Positions 24,097 through 33,550 are shown, counted from the stretch's first letter. The stretch is 64,000 bases of DNA from Crassaminicella thermophila (GCF_008152325.1 NZ_CP042243.1:997026-1061025); one strand, 5' to 3'. Numbers and translations are program-made. Notes: generated by a model not told the origin, from the letters alone.

Positions 24097-24318
24097 ATGT
24101 GGTATTTTACTAAAAAAGCAGTATTTATTGTATTTGCTTTTATATTATCTGGTGTTTTATTTATATTATTAAAATTATTATTGATAGCTGGAAAGGTCAT
24201 CGTTATAGAATTACTTGGAGAAACAGGTGAGATATTAATCAATGCAGTTGGTATCTGCTGTGCTGGACTTTGGATATACAGAAAATTTAAGTGTTATAAA
24301 AATAAAATGCATATTTAG
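24097..24318 (+). CDS. Hypothetical small membrane protein
   Basis: 73 residues starting one base after the rlmD stop, with no RBS of its own, so translation would rely on coupling. It has two hydrophobic segments (about residues 7-33 and 45-62) and a lysine-rich end (RKFKCYKNKMHI). A terminator follows. No family was recognised. Confidence 0.5.
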   Translation: MWYFTKKAVFIVFAFILSGVLFILLKLLLIAGKVIVIELLGETGEILINAVGICCAGLWIYRKFKCYKNKMHI

Positions 24319-24330
24319 GTATCATAAAGG

Positions 24331-24358
24331 GCATCTATTTGAATGGTAGATGCTTTTT
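24331..24358 (+). terminator. Terminator after the rlmD operon
   Basis: GCATCTA (24331-24337) pairs with TAGATGC (24347-24353), followed by TTTTT. Confidence 0.8.
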
Positions 24359-24483
24359 ATTATGCTTAATTTTAAATTATTGTTTAAAGTTATATAATGT
24401 TTGAAAATGCTAGTTCATAGGGGTAGTACCAGCAACCGTGTCACCAGACGCAAAGTAACTGGTAATAAATACAAGTCTATAAC

Positions 24484-24796
24484 AAATTAGTAGACTGGAT
24501 CTTTATATAATCTTTCCTTGATACAACAATATTATTTTGAATGTTTTCATCTACCATAAATTCATTAAATTTAATAAGAGCTGCTAATTTAGCATTAATG
24601 GTCTTAGCGGAGTCTTTTTTATATTTTTCAAATAACTCTTATAATCTAAAATATTTTCTCTATGTAATCCCTTAAAATTTATTTCAAAAGATTCTTTAAA
24701 CCAATCCAAATAAAGCTTCATATGTCTTAAATAACTTTTGATTGTATTCTCACTTTTACCATTCTTTCTTAGATACTCTTCAAATAAGTCTAACAT
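24484..24796 (-). pseudogene. Truncated, frameshifted tyrosine recombinase (integrase)
   Basis: From ATG 24796 (RBS AGGATG) the frame encodes a SAM-like integrase N-terminal domain (LFEEYLRKNGKSENTIKSYL, then YLDWFKE and HRENILDYKSYLK). After about 60 residues it goes out of frame. The continuation in another frame reads DSAKTINAKLAALIKFNEFM and NIVVSRKDYI before stopping. The catalytic domain (R-H-R-Y) is absent, so it is dead. It marks an old mobile-element insertion. Confidence 0.75.
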
Positions 24797-24830
24797 AAAT
24801 ACATCCTGTAAATTATGTTTAACAAAATTT

Positions 24831-24891
24831 TGCCCAGTTTTCTTAATTTATGTTTAGCCCAGTACCTATATTATATCATATTCTACCCAGT
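24831..24891. repeat. Three CCCAGT-type repeats upstream of the dead integrase
   Basis: GCCCAGT at 24831 and 24857 and ACCCAGT at 24885, spaced 26-28 bases apart. Two are preceded by related ATGTTTA context. Spaced short direct repeats next to an integrase gene can be arm- or core-type recombinase sites. Confidence 0.35.
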
Positions 24892-25078
24892 GGTTAAGCA
24901 TAAGTTATCTTATGTCGAGCATTGATGAAACTTATTCCTTTTACAAAATGCACTATTATAGCTACAATTTTAACATATAAAAAAATACAAAATTTTACAT
25001 TTTCCACAAATAAGATGTGCTATATTATTTTATAGAATATTTATAATAAAATAATAAAAAGGGGATTTTGACATAAAT

Positions 25079-25510
25079 TTGAAAAAAATATCATTATTTA
25101 TTTTATTAAGTTTAGTATTGAAATCAATGTTTCCATGCTTAACTTTTGCAGAAAAGGATATTGATATATCATCAACATTTGACTGCTGGGATGAAACAGT
25201 AAAATAAAATGTATATGTGACAGATAGTGTATATTGCGATGAAGTAGAGTTTTCAGAGATTATTGGTAATAATGAAGACTTTAAAGAAGTAGAAGTTAAA
25301 ATTAATGTAAACAAACAAGATATTTTAGCAATATGGAATCCTGGTAGAAGTCCAGAAAAAGATGGAATATATGTAGACAGTAACAAACATCTAAGGTTTA
25401 AGAATGATGCAGGAAGATTTGTTTCTATGTTAAAAACATCAAATTGTAAATTATATAGTTTCGATAGACATAATATTAAACTTAGAAGTAACTGGACAAG
25501 TAGATGTTGA
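25079..25510 (+). pseudogene. Secreted hypothetical protein interrupted by in-frame stop
   Basis: TTG 25079 begins a signal-peptide-like N-terminus (MKKISLFILLSLVLKSMFP...FAEKDIDIS). It runs to a TAA at 25205-25207, and the same frame then continues for about 100 codons (NVYVTDSVYCDEVEFSEI...SNWTSRC). Reading through gives one ~143-residue secreted protein. The start has only a weak RBS. It is either a nonsense-mutated pseudogene or, less likely, a recoded gene. The function is unknown. Confidence 0.5.
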
Positions 25511-25575
25511 ATAAACTATTTTGTTATAGTGAGCAAGAAAATTGACTAAGTTCTTTTTAAAGAGGGGAATAGATA

Positions 25576-26133
25576 ATGAAATTTAATGAATATAAAAAAA
25601 TGGTAACTATTAGTTTTGTTATATTAGTATTTGTAATTGTTTTTATTTACATAAGTACTAAAAACAAAGTACATTTTGAGGTTGTAGAAGAAAAGTCAAT
25701 GCCTAATGTAGTGAAAAATATATTAGAATCTTATTATTATTGTGATTCAATAGAATTTAATGAAACAGCTACAATTGCATTAAAAGATAATTATGATGAA
25801 AATACAAAAGAAAATATAAACTCTAAATTAGATAAAGCACAAAAAATGGCAGATTTACAAAAAGAGTATGATATCCGATGTTCTAAAAACATGATAGTTT
25901 ATAAAGAAAAAAATGAAGTATATATAGTAATAACAAGGGGGATTGTATCTAGTTCAGCTCATCAAATAGAGATAAAAAAGGTAAAAAAAGATAAAAATGA
26001 ATTAACAGTGTATGCAAAATTTATTTTCAATAAAGAATGTATAAATATTCCTAATGCAGTAACTAGTACGATTTTATTAAAAACAAATCTTCAAGAAATC
26101 CCTAAGAGTGTACGATTGCAAGAAACTCATTAA
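25576..26133 (+). CDS. Membrane-anchored hypothetical protein, PrcB-like C-terminus
   Basis: 185 residues, RBS AGAGGGG. Residues 9-29 are a membrane anchor, with the rest outside. Near the C-terminus the pattern VYIVITRGIVSSSAHQIEI, followed by KNELTVYAKFIF, resembles the beta-sandwich of PrcB-type domains, though the usual TGGY is replaced by SSAH. The family assignment is tentative. It follows the broken secreted gene and is probably part of the same accessory patch. Confidence 0.55.
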   Translation: MKFNEYKKMVTISFVILVFVIVFIYISTKNKVHFEVVEEKSMPNVVKNILESYYYCDSIEFNETATIALKDNYDENTKENINSKLDKAQKMADLQKEYDIRCSKNMIVYKEKNEVYIVITRGIVSSSAHQIEIKKVKKDKNELTVYAKFIFNKECINIPNAVTSTILLKTNLQEIPKSVRLQETH

Positions 26134-26243
26134 TATTATGTAGAAATGATTTTCATCAAATTATAAAAGACAGGAACCCCTTTCTGACATTTTGTATGAG
26201 GGCAGCAGGGATTGAAGAATTTATTAAAAGAGGAGAAAGAAAA

Positions 26244-26803
26244 ATGAGAAAAACAATTATATTTTTACTTACTATATTTTTTATTATGAGTTTACAGAGA
26301 AGCTAAATGAACTTTATGAAAAGGTTGTTACTGAAATTAGAAAGATAAGCCCTACAAGAATTATTATTATTTCTCCAAGAATACGTTCTGGCGCAGATTA
26401 CTTAAAAGAACTCAAAATCCCAACAAAGAGCAATGGCTACATTATGGCAGAATGGCATTTTTATGCATCTGGCCCTAGTAAAACTAATGAAAAGAAACTA
26501 TGGACAACAGGAACAGAAGAAGAAAAGCAGTTAATCACTAATAAAATTAATATCGCATTAGAATGGCAAAAAAACACAGGAATTCCTACATGGGTAGGTG
26601 CTTGGATGCCTAGCAATTACAATGATGGCAATGATTATTCTATTAATGAACAAGTAAAATTTGCAAAATATATGTCTAAACAACTTTATAATGTTGGAAT
26701 ACCTTTTGCTGTTAATTCGGATACTAAGTTTTACAATCGTGAATTTAATAAATGGGTTGAAGAGACTCAACCGGTTTTTGAGAGTATTTTTAGCAATAAA
26801 TGA
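26244..26803 (+). pseudogene. GH5 cellulase-type gene with internal deletion
   Basis: ATG 26244, after GAGGAG, starts a signal peptide (MRKTIIFLLTIFFIMS) that soon stops. In another frame the C-terminal half of a GH5 glycoside hydrolase follows (KLNELYEKVVTEIRKISPTR, IMAEWHFYASGPSK, VGAWMPSNYNDG, IPFAVNSDTKFYNREF), ending at 26803. The whole catalytic front half is missing, so a deletion joined the leader to the tail. It is not functional. Confidence 0.65.
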
Positions 26804-26830
26804 ATTTGAGTGTTTCTTTGTGTATAAAGA

Positions 26831-26853
26831 AAACCACTTTTAGCAAGTGGTTT
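26831..26853. terminator. Bidirectional terminator
   Basis: AAACCACTT (26831-26839) pairs with AAGTGGTTT (26845-26853) between the convergent GH5 remnant and the coiled-coil gene. Confidence 0.6.
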
Positions 26854-27238
26854 ATTTAATAAGTTTTAGATGATCTTTTATATCAAATACATCTTCTTCT
26901 GTTTGATGAAGTTTGTGTTTTATAAATTTTACTTCTTTATCAATAGTTTTAATTTTAGAAAAAGCTTCCATATGTCTATCAGCATTTTGGGTATCAAGTT
27001 GAACAAGGTGATCTTTGATTTCTTTCTGGCCTTGTTCCAATTTAGTTTGACCTTGTTCTAATTTAGTTTGGCCTTGTTCTAATTTAGTTTGGCCTTGTTT
27101 TAAATGTTTGATATCAACTTCTATATTATCAAGACGCTCATTGGTTTGTAGTTGACTTTCTTTAAGGTTATTAATATCAGTTTTAATTATTTTAAGTTCA
27201 TTTAGTATTTGTTGTAATATTTTTTCCATAGTATTCAT
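26852..27238 (-). CDS. Coiled-coil protein with heptad repeats
   Basis: 128 residues. It is almost entirely predicted coiled coil (ILNELKIIKTDINNLKESQ and so on). Residues ~48-70 hold three near-exact copies of the heptad GQTKLEQ, encoded by 21-bp DNA repeats. It lacks a signal peptide and membrane segments. Similar short Clostridium proteins are annotated only as hypothetical. The copy number of the repeat could vary by slippage without breaking the frame. Confidence 0.65.
   Translation of the reverse strand: MNTMEKILQQILNELKIIKTDINNLKESQLQTNERLDNIEVDIKHLKQGQTKLEQGQTKLEQGQTKLEQGQKEIKDHLVQLDTQNADRHMEAFSKIKTIDKEVKFIKHKLHQTEEDVFDIKDHLKLIK
27028..27105. repeat. 21-bp tandem repeat, ~3.5 copies
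   Basis: Units at 27028-27048, 27049-27069 and 27070-27090 differ at one or two bases each, and a partial fourth follows. They encode the GQTKLEQ heptads of the coiled-coil protein on the minus strand. Confidence 0.85.
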
Positions 27239-27364
27239 CCTTTCAATAAATCTTATCTATATTGTATCATTAGAGAGTTTTTTAGTCACATGGAAATTAA
27301 TAAAAAAGTTACTCTCAACTTCATAATTATTTTCTTTAGTATAATTCAACAAGCTATATAAAAA

Positions 27365-28069
27365 TTAAAATGGAAACCAAAACAATTTATTCTTATTTGA
27401 AGTTGTTTCTATAAAATAAGTTCTATTAGGATTTATTATTATTTCAAAAGGAAAGTTGTAAGTAGATGGTTTACCATAAATATCTATTATACTTATATCT
27501 TTTATATCAGTATATGTTGTAAAAAATCTTTGGACTGTTAAACCTAAAGGCTTTGAAAGTATATTAGCAAGTATAAAAACACCTGCAATATTTAATAAGG
27601 ATAAATTATTGAAAAAAAAGAGTACAATAATAAAGCCTAAAGATAAAAGGAAAGTAGATGTTGCTATTGATGTTCCACATCTTGGATGTAGTGCTAGATA
27701 TGTTTCTCCTTTTTTCATTCGATAAATACCTTCTCTTGTGGCATCTAAAACTTCATAAGGGGAAGGAAGATCAGGACCTGATAACGAGAAGCCATTAGAA
27801 TACGCAAGGCCTCCTATTCTTAAAGATTTACCGTATCTTTCTTCTAATACATTGACTGTTGCATGTTCTAAACTGTGATTTTTTCTTATTTGTTTATTTG
27901 AAGCTATTTTAAATATTTGCCATGGTATTGTTAATACATTTAAAAATGAATTAAAGAAAACTACATAAGGAATTAAAAATAAAAATCCTATTATAGAGAA
28001 AATAAGAAAAGGTATTATAAGATAAGGAAATAACCAAAAGAACAAAATTAATAAGAGTAGAAAAGGCAT
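27365..28069 (-). CDS. DUF6391 family membrane protein
   Basis: The start at ATG 28069 is chosen because GGGGGGATG lies directly upstream; longer starts at 28084 and 28093 run through this RBS. Of 234 residues, the first ~50 form two membrane helices. The DUF6391 core follows: RKNHSLEHATVNVLEERYG, GGLAYSNGFSLSGPD, then GETYLALHPRCGTSIATS. Two more helices come before a soluble tail. The HxxxH-like motif and conserved HPxCGT hint at a metal site, but the role is unknown. Confidence 0.8.
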   Translation of the reverse strand: MPFLLLLILFFWLFPYLIIPFLIFSIIGFLFLIPYVVFFNSFLNVLTIPWQIFKIASNKQIRKNHSLEHATVNVLEERYGKSLRIGGLAYSNGFSLSGPDLPSPYEVLDATREGIYRMKKGETYLALHPRCGTSIATSTFLLSLGFIIVLFFFNNLSLLNIAGVFILANILSKPLGLTVQRFFTTYTDIKDISIIDIYGKPSTYNFPFEIIINPNRTYFIETTSNKNKLFWFPF

Positions 28070-28148
28070 TACACATCCCCCCATTTTTCTCATAAAATAA
28101 TTTCTTTTATTATATCAAAAAACTATGACATTTTAATTGTTTTTTTAA

Positions 28149-28310
28149 GTTATCCAATTTTTAAATCTAAAAAGTATACATGAAAAATGGTGGAATGAAA
28201 ACGAAATTAAAAATAATATTGAAAAAGGTCAATTCCTAATAGGTGAAAATGATGGGTTTATCTATGCAATTGATCCAAATGGAACTGTATATTTTTGGAT
28301 CAAACAATAA
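28149..28310 (+). pseudogene. C-terminal remnant, SUKH/SMI1-like
   Basis: An open frame without start or RBS encodes 53 residues ending KGQFLIGENDGFIYAIDPNG TVYFWIKQ. The G(D/E)N.G..YAID..G.VYFW pattern resembles the end of SMI1/KNR4 (SUKH) immunity proteins. It is too short to be functional and probably a leftover of a toxin-immunity cassette. The assignment is weak. Confidence 0.35.
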
Positions 28311-28328
28311 TATTAGAAGTGGTTTATG

Positions 28329-28382
28329 TGGCGAATCTGCACATTTTTTATTGATGTGTAAGTTTCGCCTATTTTTCTTTAA
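28329..28382 (+). terminator. Terminator after the SUKH-like remnant
   Basis: GGCGAA and CACAT on the left pair with ATGTG and TTTCGCC on the right, with an internal loop, followed by TATTTTTCTTT. Confidence 0.55.
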
Positions 28383-28444
28383 TTAGATAAACTTGTAAAA
28401 TAAGGAATATTTTAATAAAGATGATTTTGCTTGTATGTTTGTTA

Positions 28445-28975
28445 TTAATATTTAATGCTATTTACATATTCGATTAATTTTTCTATATTTTTCTTTCTAG
28501 TAAAATCTACTGGGTTAGTGTAAGCTGAAAGCATACCTTTTTCAGCAGGTGTTAGATTTGATTTTCTTTTTAAGTGAAATTTTAGTAATTGCATAATTAC
28601 TTTATCAATTAAGTTTAATTTGTTGTAATCAAAGCCTCCCCGCATGTAAAATAAGCTTATATGATTTTGCTGCTGAGGATTGAAATTATTATTTTTAATT
28701 TCATTAAGAATTTCTTCTTTAAAAGGTGATGCTCCACAAGCAAAAACTACTATATTTTTATTTTTGAGCTTAGAAAAGTTTTTCGTTATAATTTTAATGC
28801 CATTTATTCCTACAGCGTACAAACCACCTCCATATATTATGGTGTCATAGTTTAATAGCTTATCAATTGATAAGTGTTTAGCTTCAAAGATATCAGCGGA
28901 TAATTCTTCGGCAATCCATTCTGCATATTTTTTTACAAAGCCAGATTTTGATTTATATATAACGATAGTTTTCAT
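28445..28975 (-). CDS. Flavodoxin-domain protein
   Basis: 176 residues. The N-terminal FMN phosphate loop (IVIYKSKSGFVKKYAEWIAE) and the segments DTIIYGGGLYAVGI and IVVFACGASPF are those of the Flavodoxin_5/protoporphyrinogen-oxidase-like group. It is a soluble FMN carrier or reductase; the partner is unknown. It is an isolated gene read away from the threonine aldolase gene. Confidence 0.8.
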   Translation of the reverse strand: MKTIVIYKSKSGFVKKYAEWIAEELSADIFEAKHLSIDKLLNYDTIIYGGGLYAVGINGIKIITKNFSKLKNKNIVVFACGASPFKEEILNEIKNNNFNPQQQNHISLFYMRGGFDYNKLNLIDKVIMQLLKFHLKRKSNLTPAEKGMLSAYTNPVDFTRKKNIEKLIEYVNSIKY

Positions 28976-29164
28976 TATGTTCCACCTTTCTGTAATTTTA
29001 AATGCTATATATTTTATGGAATATTTAGAAGATAATGAGTATAATTACATTTTAAAGTATATTTTTGTGTTTATCAATAAAATAACTTTTAAATATTTTA
29101 AAATTTAAAAATGTTTATGTTGTTTGCTATAATAAAATAAATAACTTTACAAGGAGAGATGAAT

Positions 29165-30190
29165 ATGAAAATGTTTGGAAGCGATAATGACTCAGGTGTA
29201 CACGAAAAAATTTTGGAAGCTATTTGTAATTGTAATGTTGAACATGCTAACCCTTATGGGAATGATATCTATACTGAAAATGCTATAGCTAAATTTAAAG
29301 AAGTATTTGGCGAAAAAGCAGATGTATTCTTTGTACCTAATGGGACAGGAGCAAATGTTATAGGTCTATCTAGTATGCTAAAGCCATTTGAAGGAGTTGT
29401 ATGCGTCGAAAGTGCTCATATAAATGTGGATGAATGTGGTGCATTTGAGAGATTTACTGGTTCAAAATTATTAAAAGTACCATCTAAGAATGGCAAAATT
29501 AAAATAGAAGATATAGAAAAAACTCTTTCAGCAGTTGGAAATGAACATAGGGTTCAGCCAAAAGTGATTTCTATTAGTCAGATAAGTGAGTATGGAACTG
29601 TTTATACTGTCGATGAAATAAGAGAACTTGCAGATTTTGCACATAAAAATGGGCTTTTACTTCACGTGGATGGAGCGAGAATATCTAATGCAGCAGTTGC
29701 ATTAGGTGTTACATTTAAAGAGATGATTACAGATACAGGAGTTGATGTATTGTCATTTGGAGGAACCAAAAATGGTATGATGTATGGAGAAGCTATTGTA
29801 TCTTTTAATGCTGAAAGCACTAAAAATTTAAAATACGCAAGAAAACAAGGTATGCAATTAATATCAAAAATGAGATACATATCTGCACAGTTCTTAGCAT
29901 TTTTTGAAGATGATTTGTGGGCTAAGAATGCTAAGCAGGCAAACGACATGACAAAATTATTATATAATGCAGTTAAAGATATAGAAGGTATAAACATAGT
30001 AGCAAGTGTAGATGCCAATATAATCATGGCGACGATACCAAAGGAATGGATAGAGCCATTACAGAAAAAGACATTTTTTTATGTTTTAGATGAAAAGAGA
30101 AATTTGGTTAGATGGGTTATGTCATATGATACTTTAGAAAGTGAAGTCAATGATTTTATCGATGAAATAAAAAAAGTATCTGGAAAGTAA
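29165..30190 (+). CDS. Low-specificity L-threonine aldolase
   Basis: 341 residues from ATG 29165, eight bases after AAGGAG; ATG 29159 is too close to it. It is a PLP fold-type I enzyme with the LHVDGARISNAA segment and the PLP-binding Lys in SFGGTKNGMMYGEA (about residue 200). It should cleave threonine/allo-threonine to glycine and acetaldehyde. It is a single gene with its own terminator, and the D-serine dehydratase gene next to it suggests a role in hydroxy-amino-acid use. Confidence 0.85.
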   Translation: MKMFGSDNDSGVHEKILEAICNCNVEHANPYGNDIYTENAIAKFKEVFGEKADVFFVPNGTGANVIGLSSMLKPFEGVVCVESAHINVDECGAFERFTGSKLLKVPSKNGKIKIEDIEKTLSAVGNEHRVQPKVISISQISEYGTVYTVDEIRELADFAHKNGLLLHVDGARISNAAVALGVTFKEMITDTGVDVLSFGGTKNGMMYGEAIVSFNAESTKNLKYARKQGMQLISKMRYISAQFLAFFEDDLWAKNAKQANDMTKLLYNAVKDIEGINIVASVDANIIMATIPKEWIEPLQKKTFFYVLDEKRNLVRWVMSYDTLESEVNDFIDEIKKVSGK

Positions 30191-30227
30191 TAAGAAGTGG
30201 TTTGTAAAAGATGTAAAAATACAGCAA

Positions 30228-30265
30228 AAACCCGTACTATAATTTTATTGCAGTACGGGTTTTTC
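30228..30265 (+). terminator. Terminator after threonine aldolase
   Basis: AAACCCGTACT (30228-30238) pairs with AGTACGGGTTT (30252-30262), followed by TT. Confidence 0.85.
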
Positions 30266-30346
30266 TAAAACTATTGCAGGGATTAGACTTGTTATTACCA
30301 TTTATTTGACATGTCTATAAATTTATAAAATGAAGGAGGGGTAAAT

Positions 30347-31711
30347 ATGGAAAATAAAATGATTTTAGGAAAAGATATAGAACAATGGAAGGAAGATTAT
30401 CCACTACTTAATAAACTAATAGCAACAGAAGAAGTATTTTGGACAAATCCTAAGTATGGAAAATTTCATGAAGCTATAGAAAATATTTCTTTAAATGAAG
30501 AAGATGTAAAAGACGCGGAAGAAAGACTAGAAAGATTTGCACCATATATTGCAAAAGTATTTCCTGAAACTAAAGAAAAAAATGGTATTATAGAGTCTCC
30601 AACTGTAAAAATTCCTAATATGAAAGATTATCTAGAGAAAGTATATGATCAAAGAATATTAGGAGATTTATTGCTAAAATGTGATAGTCACCTTGCTATT
30701 TCAGGCTCTATTAAAGCAAGAGGTGGTATTTATGAAGTGTTAAAGCATGCAGAAGATTTAGCAATAGAGAGTGGCATGCTAACAAAAGAAGATGACTATT
30801 CTATTTTAGATAGTGATGAATTTAGAAAATTCTTTTCACAATATTCTATTGCAGTAGGTTCAACAGGAAATTTAGGACTTAGTATTGGGATTATGAGTGC
30901 AAAGCTTGGGTTTAAAGTATTTGTTCATATGTCAGCTGATGCAAAGCAATGGAAAAAAGATCTTTTAAGAAGCAAAGGGGTTAATGTTGTTGAATATGAA
31001 TCAGACTATAGTAAAGCAGTAGAAGAAGGCAGAAAGCAATCAGATTTAGATCCGAACAGTTATTTTGTAGATGATGAAAATTCTAAAAATTTATTCTTAG
31101 GATATGCTGTTGCAGCTTCAAGATTGAAAAAACAGCTTGAAGAGTTAAATGTAGTTGTAGATGAGGATCATCCATTATTTGTATATCTTCCATGTGGTGT
31201 TGGAGGTGGTCCAGGAGGAGTTGCATTTGGACTAAAGCTTGTATATAAAGATAATGTACACTGCTTCTTTGCTGAGCCAACTCATTCTCCATGTATGCTT
31301 ATTGGTTGTATGACAGAGGCACATGATCAGGTATGTGTTCAAGACTTTGGAATCGACAATGTTACAGCTGCAGATGGATTAGCAGTGGGTAGAGCTTCAG
31401 GATTTGTTGGAAAAACATTAGAAGGTTTATTGAGTGGTGTTTATACAGTAGATGATGATAAACTATATGTATTATTAAAGGCTTTAGCAGATACAGAAAA
31501 AATTTATTTAGAACCTTCTGCATTAGCAGGTGTTGCTGGAGTAGTTGATTTATTTAAAACAGATATGGGACAAAAATATTTAGAAGATAAAAATCTAAAA
31601 GATAAGATGAAAAATGCAATTCATATAGCTTGGGCTACAGGTGGTAGTATGGTACCAGAAAAAGAAATGAATAAATATTATCAAAAAGGTACTGAATTAT
31701 CTGCAAAATAA
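30347..31711 (+). CDS. dsdA: D-serine ammonia-lyase (dehydratase)
   Basis: 454 residues, RBS GGAGGGG, the normal DsdA length. PLP-binding Lys is in [14 protein letters not shown] (~125), substrate/phosphate loops are [12 protein letters not shown] and [16 protein letters not shown], and the closing [11 protein letters not shown] is typical. It converts D-serine to pyruvate and ammonia in the cytoplasm. It is monocistronic with a terminator; no dsdC or transporter gene lies beside it. Confidence 0.92.
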   Translation: MENKMILGKDIEQWKEDYPLLNKLIATEEVFWTNPKYGKFHEAIENISLNEEDVKDAEERLERFAPYIAKVFPETKEKNGIIESPTVKIPNMKDYLEKVYDQRILGDLLLKCDSHLAISGSIKARGGIYEVLKHAEDLAIESGMLTKEDDYSILDSDEFRKFFSQYSIAVGSTGNLGLSIGIMSAKLGFKVFVHMSADAKQWKKDLLRSKGVNVVEYESDYSKAVEEGRKQSDLDPNSYFVDDENSKNLFLGYAVAASRLKKQLEELNVVVDEDHPLFVYLPCGVGGGPGGVAFGLKLVYKDNVHCFFAEPTHSPCMLIGCMTEAHDQVCVQDFGIDNVTAADGLAVGRASGFVGKTLEGLLSGVYTVDDDKLYVLLKALADTEKIYLEPSALAGVAGVVDLFKTDMGQKYLEDKNLKDKMKNAIHIAWATGGSMVPEKEMNKYYQKGTELSAK

Positions 31712-31740
31712 TATTAAATTATAGAATACTTTCAAATACA

Positions 31741-31775
31741 AAATCACTTTCTTCAATGAAGAGAGTGATTTTTAT
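31741..31775 (+). terminator. Terminator after dsdA
   Basis: AAATCACT on the left pairs with AGTGATTTT on the right, with inner TCTTCA/GAAGA pairing, followed by a T run. Confidence 0.8.
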
Positions 31776-31910
31776 ATTTTTAAGAAGCAATTTTAAAAAC
31801 AACAGCTGAAAAAATTTAATTATTTAAAAAGTTAAAAATAGCATAATAGCCATAAGAGTAGTATACTAAATGTTAGAAGTTAAGATTATAAATATACATA
31901 GGAGGTTATT

Positions 31911-32729
31911 ATGAATAAAAAAATAAATGCAATGTATTTTAGTGCGACAGGAACAACGAAAAAAATAGTATCAGCATTAGCAGAGAAAATATCAAAAAAT
32001 ATTGATGATGAAGCTATTATTAATTATATTGACTTTACATTACCAGAAGTTAGAAAAAAATCAGTTTCTTTTACAGAAGAAGATGTTGTTATTATAGGTG
32101 TTCCTGTTTATGCAGGAAGAGTTCCTAATGTGTTACTAAAATATTTGAATGCTATTACAGGTAATGGTGCATTAGCAGTTCCAATAGTTGTTTATGGAAA
32201 TAGAAACTATGATGATGCTTTAATAGAATTAAAAGATATTCTTGAACTTAATGGTTTCAAAGCTATTGCAGGGGGAGCTTTTATAGGAGAACACTCATTT
32301 TCTAAAATTCTTGCAAAAGATAGACCTGATGAAAAAGATATAGCAATAGTAATTGATTTTGCAGATAAAATATATAAAAAAATAATACTGAAAGATGAAA
32401 TTCAAACTGTAGAGGTAAAGGGAAATAAACCTTATAGAAAATATTATATGCCTAAAGATGAAAAAGGTAGACCTGTAGATATTAGAAAGGTTAAGCCAAA
32501 AACGAATAATAATTGCATTGACTGTAAACTTTGTGTAAATATTTGCCCTATGGGATCTATTGATGCTGAAGATGTATCTAAATTTAATGGAATTTGTATT
32601 AAATGTGGTGCTTGTATCAAAAAATGTCCTGTTCAGGCAAAGTATTATGACGATAAAGATTATTTAAGACATAAACAGGAATTGGAAATTGATTTTGTTC
32701 ATCGAAGAGAACCAGAGTTATTTATATAA
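31911..32729 (+). CDS. EFR1-family ferredoxin with flavodoxin domain
   Basis: 272 residues, RBS ATAGGAGG. The N-terminal flavodoxin-like domain (AMYFSATGTTKKIVSALAE, GVPVYAGRVPN) is followed by two [4Fe-4S] motifs, CIDCKLCVNICPMGS and CIKCGACIKKCPVQA (about residues 205-245). EFR1 proteins combine FMN and two clusters in one chain and are common in Clostridia. The electron partner is unknown. Confidence 0.88.
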   Translation: MNKKINAMYFSATGTTKKIVSALAEKISKNIDDEAIINYIDFTLPEVRKKSVSFTEEDVVIIGVPVYAGRVPNVLLKYLNAITGNGALAVPIVVYGNRNYDDALIELKDILELNGFKAIAGGAFIGEHSFSKILAKDRPDEKDIAIVIDFADKIYKKIILKDEIQTVEVKGNKPYRKYYMPKDEKGRPVDIRKVKPKTNNNCIDCKLCVNICPMGSIDAEDVSKFNGICIKCGACIKKCPVQAKYYDDKDYLRHKQELEIDFVHRREPELFI

Positions 32730-32747
32730 AAGATAGTAACTTGAAGA

Positions 32748-32778
32748 AAGGTAGGGAAAATTTCCTACCTTATTTTTA
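32748..32778. terminator. Terminator, GGTAGG/CCTACC type
   Basis: AAGGTAGG and CCTACCTT arms around GAAAATTT, followed by ATTTTT. It serves the EFR1 gene and probably the convergent DUF1657 gene. The same GGTAGG-CCTACC core recurs at 35161 and 36456. Confidence 0.75.
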
Positions 32779-32784
32779 TGCTTT

Positions 32785-32994
32785 CTATTGTTGTTGGTTA
32801 TATTGAGGTTCTTCATTTTTTACAAAATCAACTCTACCTTGAATCTGTTGTATAGCATTTTCCATTGTTGTAGCTAGTTGATTAAACATTGTTTTAGCTT
32901 CTTGATTATCAGTATCCATAGAAAAGGTTTTTAAGTCTGCAGCTAATCCTTTGGCACTTGCTAAAGCTTGTTCAAGTTTATTTACTGTAGTCAT
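32785..32994 (-). CDS. DUF1657 protein
   Basis: 69 residues, RBS GGAGG. It matches the short helical DUF1657 family (VNKLEQALASAKGLAADLKTF, then MFNQLATTMENAIQQIQGRV), ending in a Gln-rich tail. Members are common in spore formers, often near spoVA genes, and are thought to be spore-associated. There is no membrane segment. Confidence 0.82.
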   Translation of the reverse strand: MTTVNKLEQALASAKGLAADLKTFSMDTDNQEAKTMFNQLATTMENAIQQIQGRVDFVKNEEPQYNQQQ

Positions 32995-33201
32995 AAAATT
33001 GTCTCCTCCATTTTTAATAATATTTTTTACAAGTATAGTATGTGTAGATGAAACAAAATAATAACATAAAATTTAGTATTTCGATAAATTGATATGTTTA
33101 CTAACTTGTTCCTTATTTTTCATTTATAATCACAAATATTATTAATTATAAGCGTATATAATATGTAATATTTTAGATAATAATTTAAAAGGAGTGATTA
33201 T

Positions 33202-33432
33202 ATGCAAGATAAAACAAAAATTATTAAAGTAAAGAAAAATGCGCATGGAGAAATTACTGATGTTATGATGGAAAATGGAAATGTATACTCAATTGATGAT
33301 GCAATTATGATGGCTAAAGATAATTTAATTGAAAATGTGAATGTAGGACGTAGTAAAAATGGAAGAGAATATTTAAGAAGTAATCCTAATGGAACTAAAA
33401 ATGATAACCTAGATAATCTTCCAGTATTTTAA
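33202..33432 (+). CDS. DUF3892 protein
   Basis: 76 residues, RBS AAAGGAGTG. The sequence IIKVKKNAHGEITDVMMENGNVYSIDDA followed by GRSKNGREYLRSNPNGT is diagnostic of DUF3892, a small beta-rich family of spore formers with unknown role. It is an isolated gene and two hairpins follow. Confidence 0.82.
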   Translation: MQDKTKIIKVKKNAHGEITDVMMENGNVYSIDDAIMMAKDNLIENVNVGRSKNGREYLRSNPNGTKNDNLDNLPVF

Positions 33433-33477
33433 AAAAATCTAAAATTTTAAAATGACTATAATGGTTTGATATATGTA

Positions 33478-33497
33478 GATCAGGATTACTCCTGATC
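33478..33497. other. Perfect 8-bp hairpin
   Basis: GATCAGGA (33478-33485) and TCCTGATC (33490-33497) with loop TTAC. No T run follows in either direction. Confidence 0.5.
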
Positions 33498-33550
33498 GTA
33501 TAAAAGAAGGTACTATAATAGATGGCTGATAGTAGAAAGGGGTATGTATG

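Noticed and set aside
26165..26200. GACAGGAACCCC / GGGATT segment as a repeat element
   Set aside because: It looks unlike its surroundings, but no second copy exists in the window and no clear hairpin forms.
33513..33539. Eight-codon ORF beginning ATGGCTGAT
   Set aside because: No clear RBS and too short; the MAD start it shares with the 42-residue gene may be chance.
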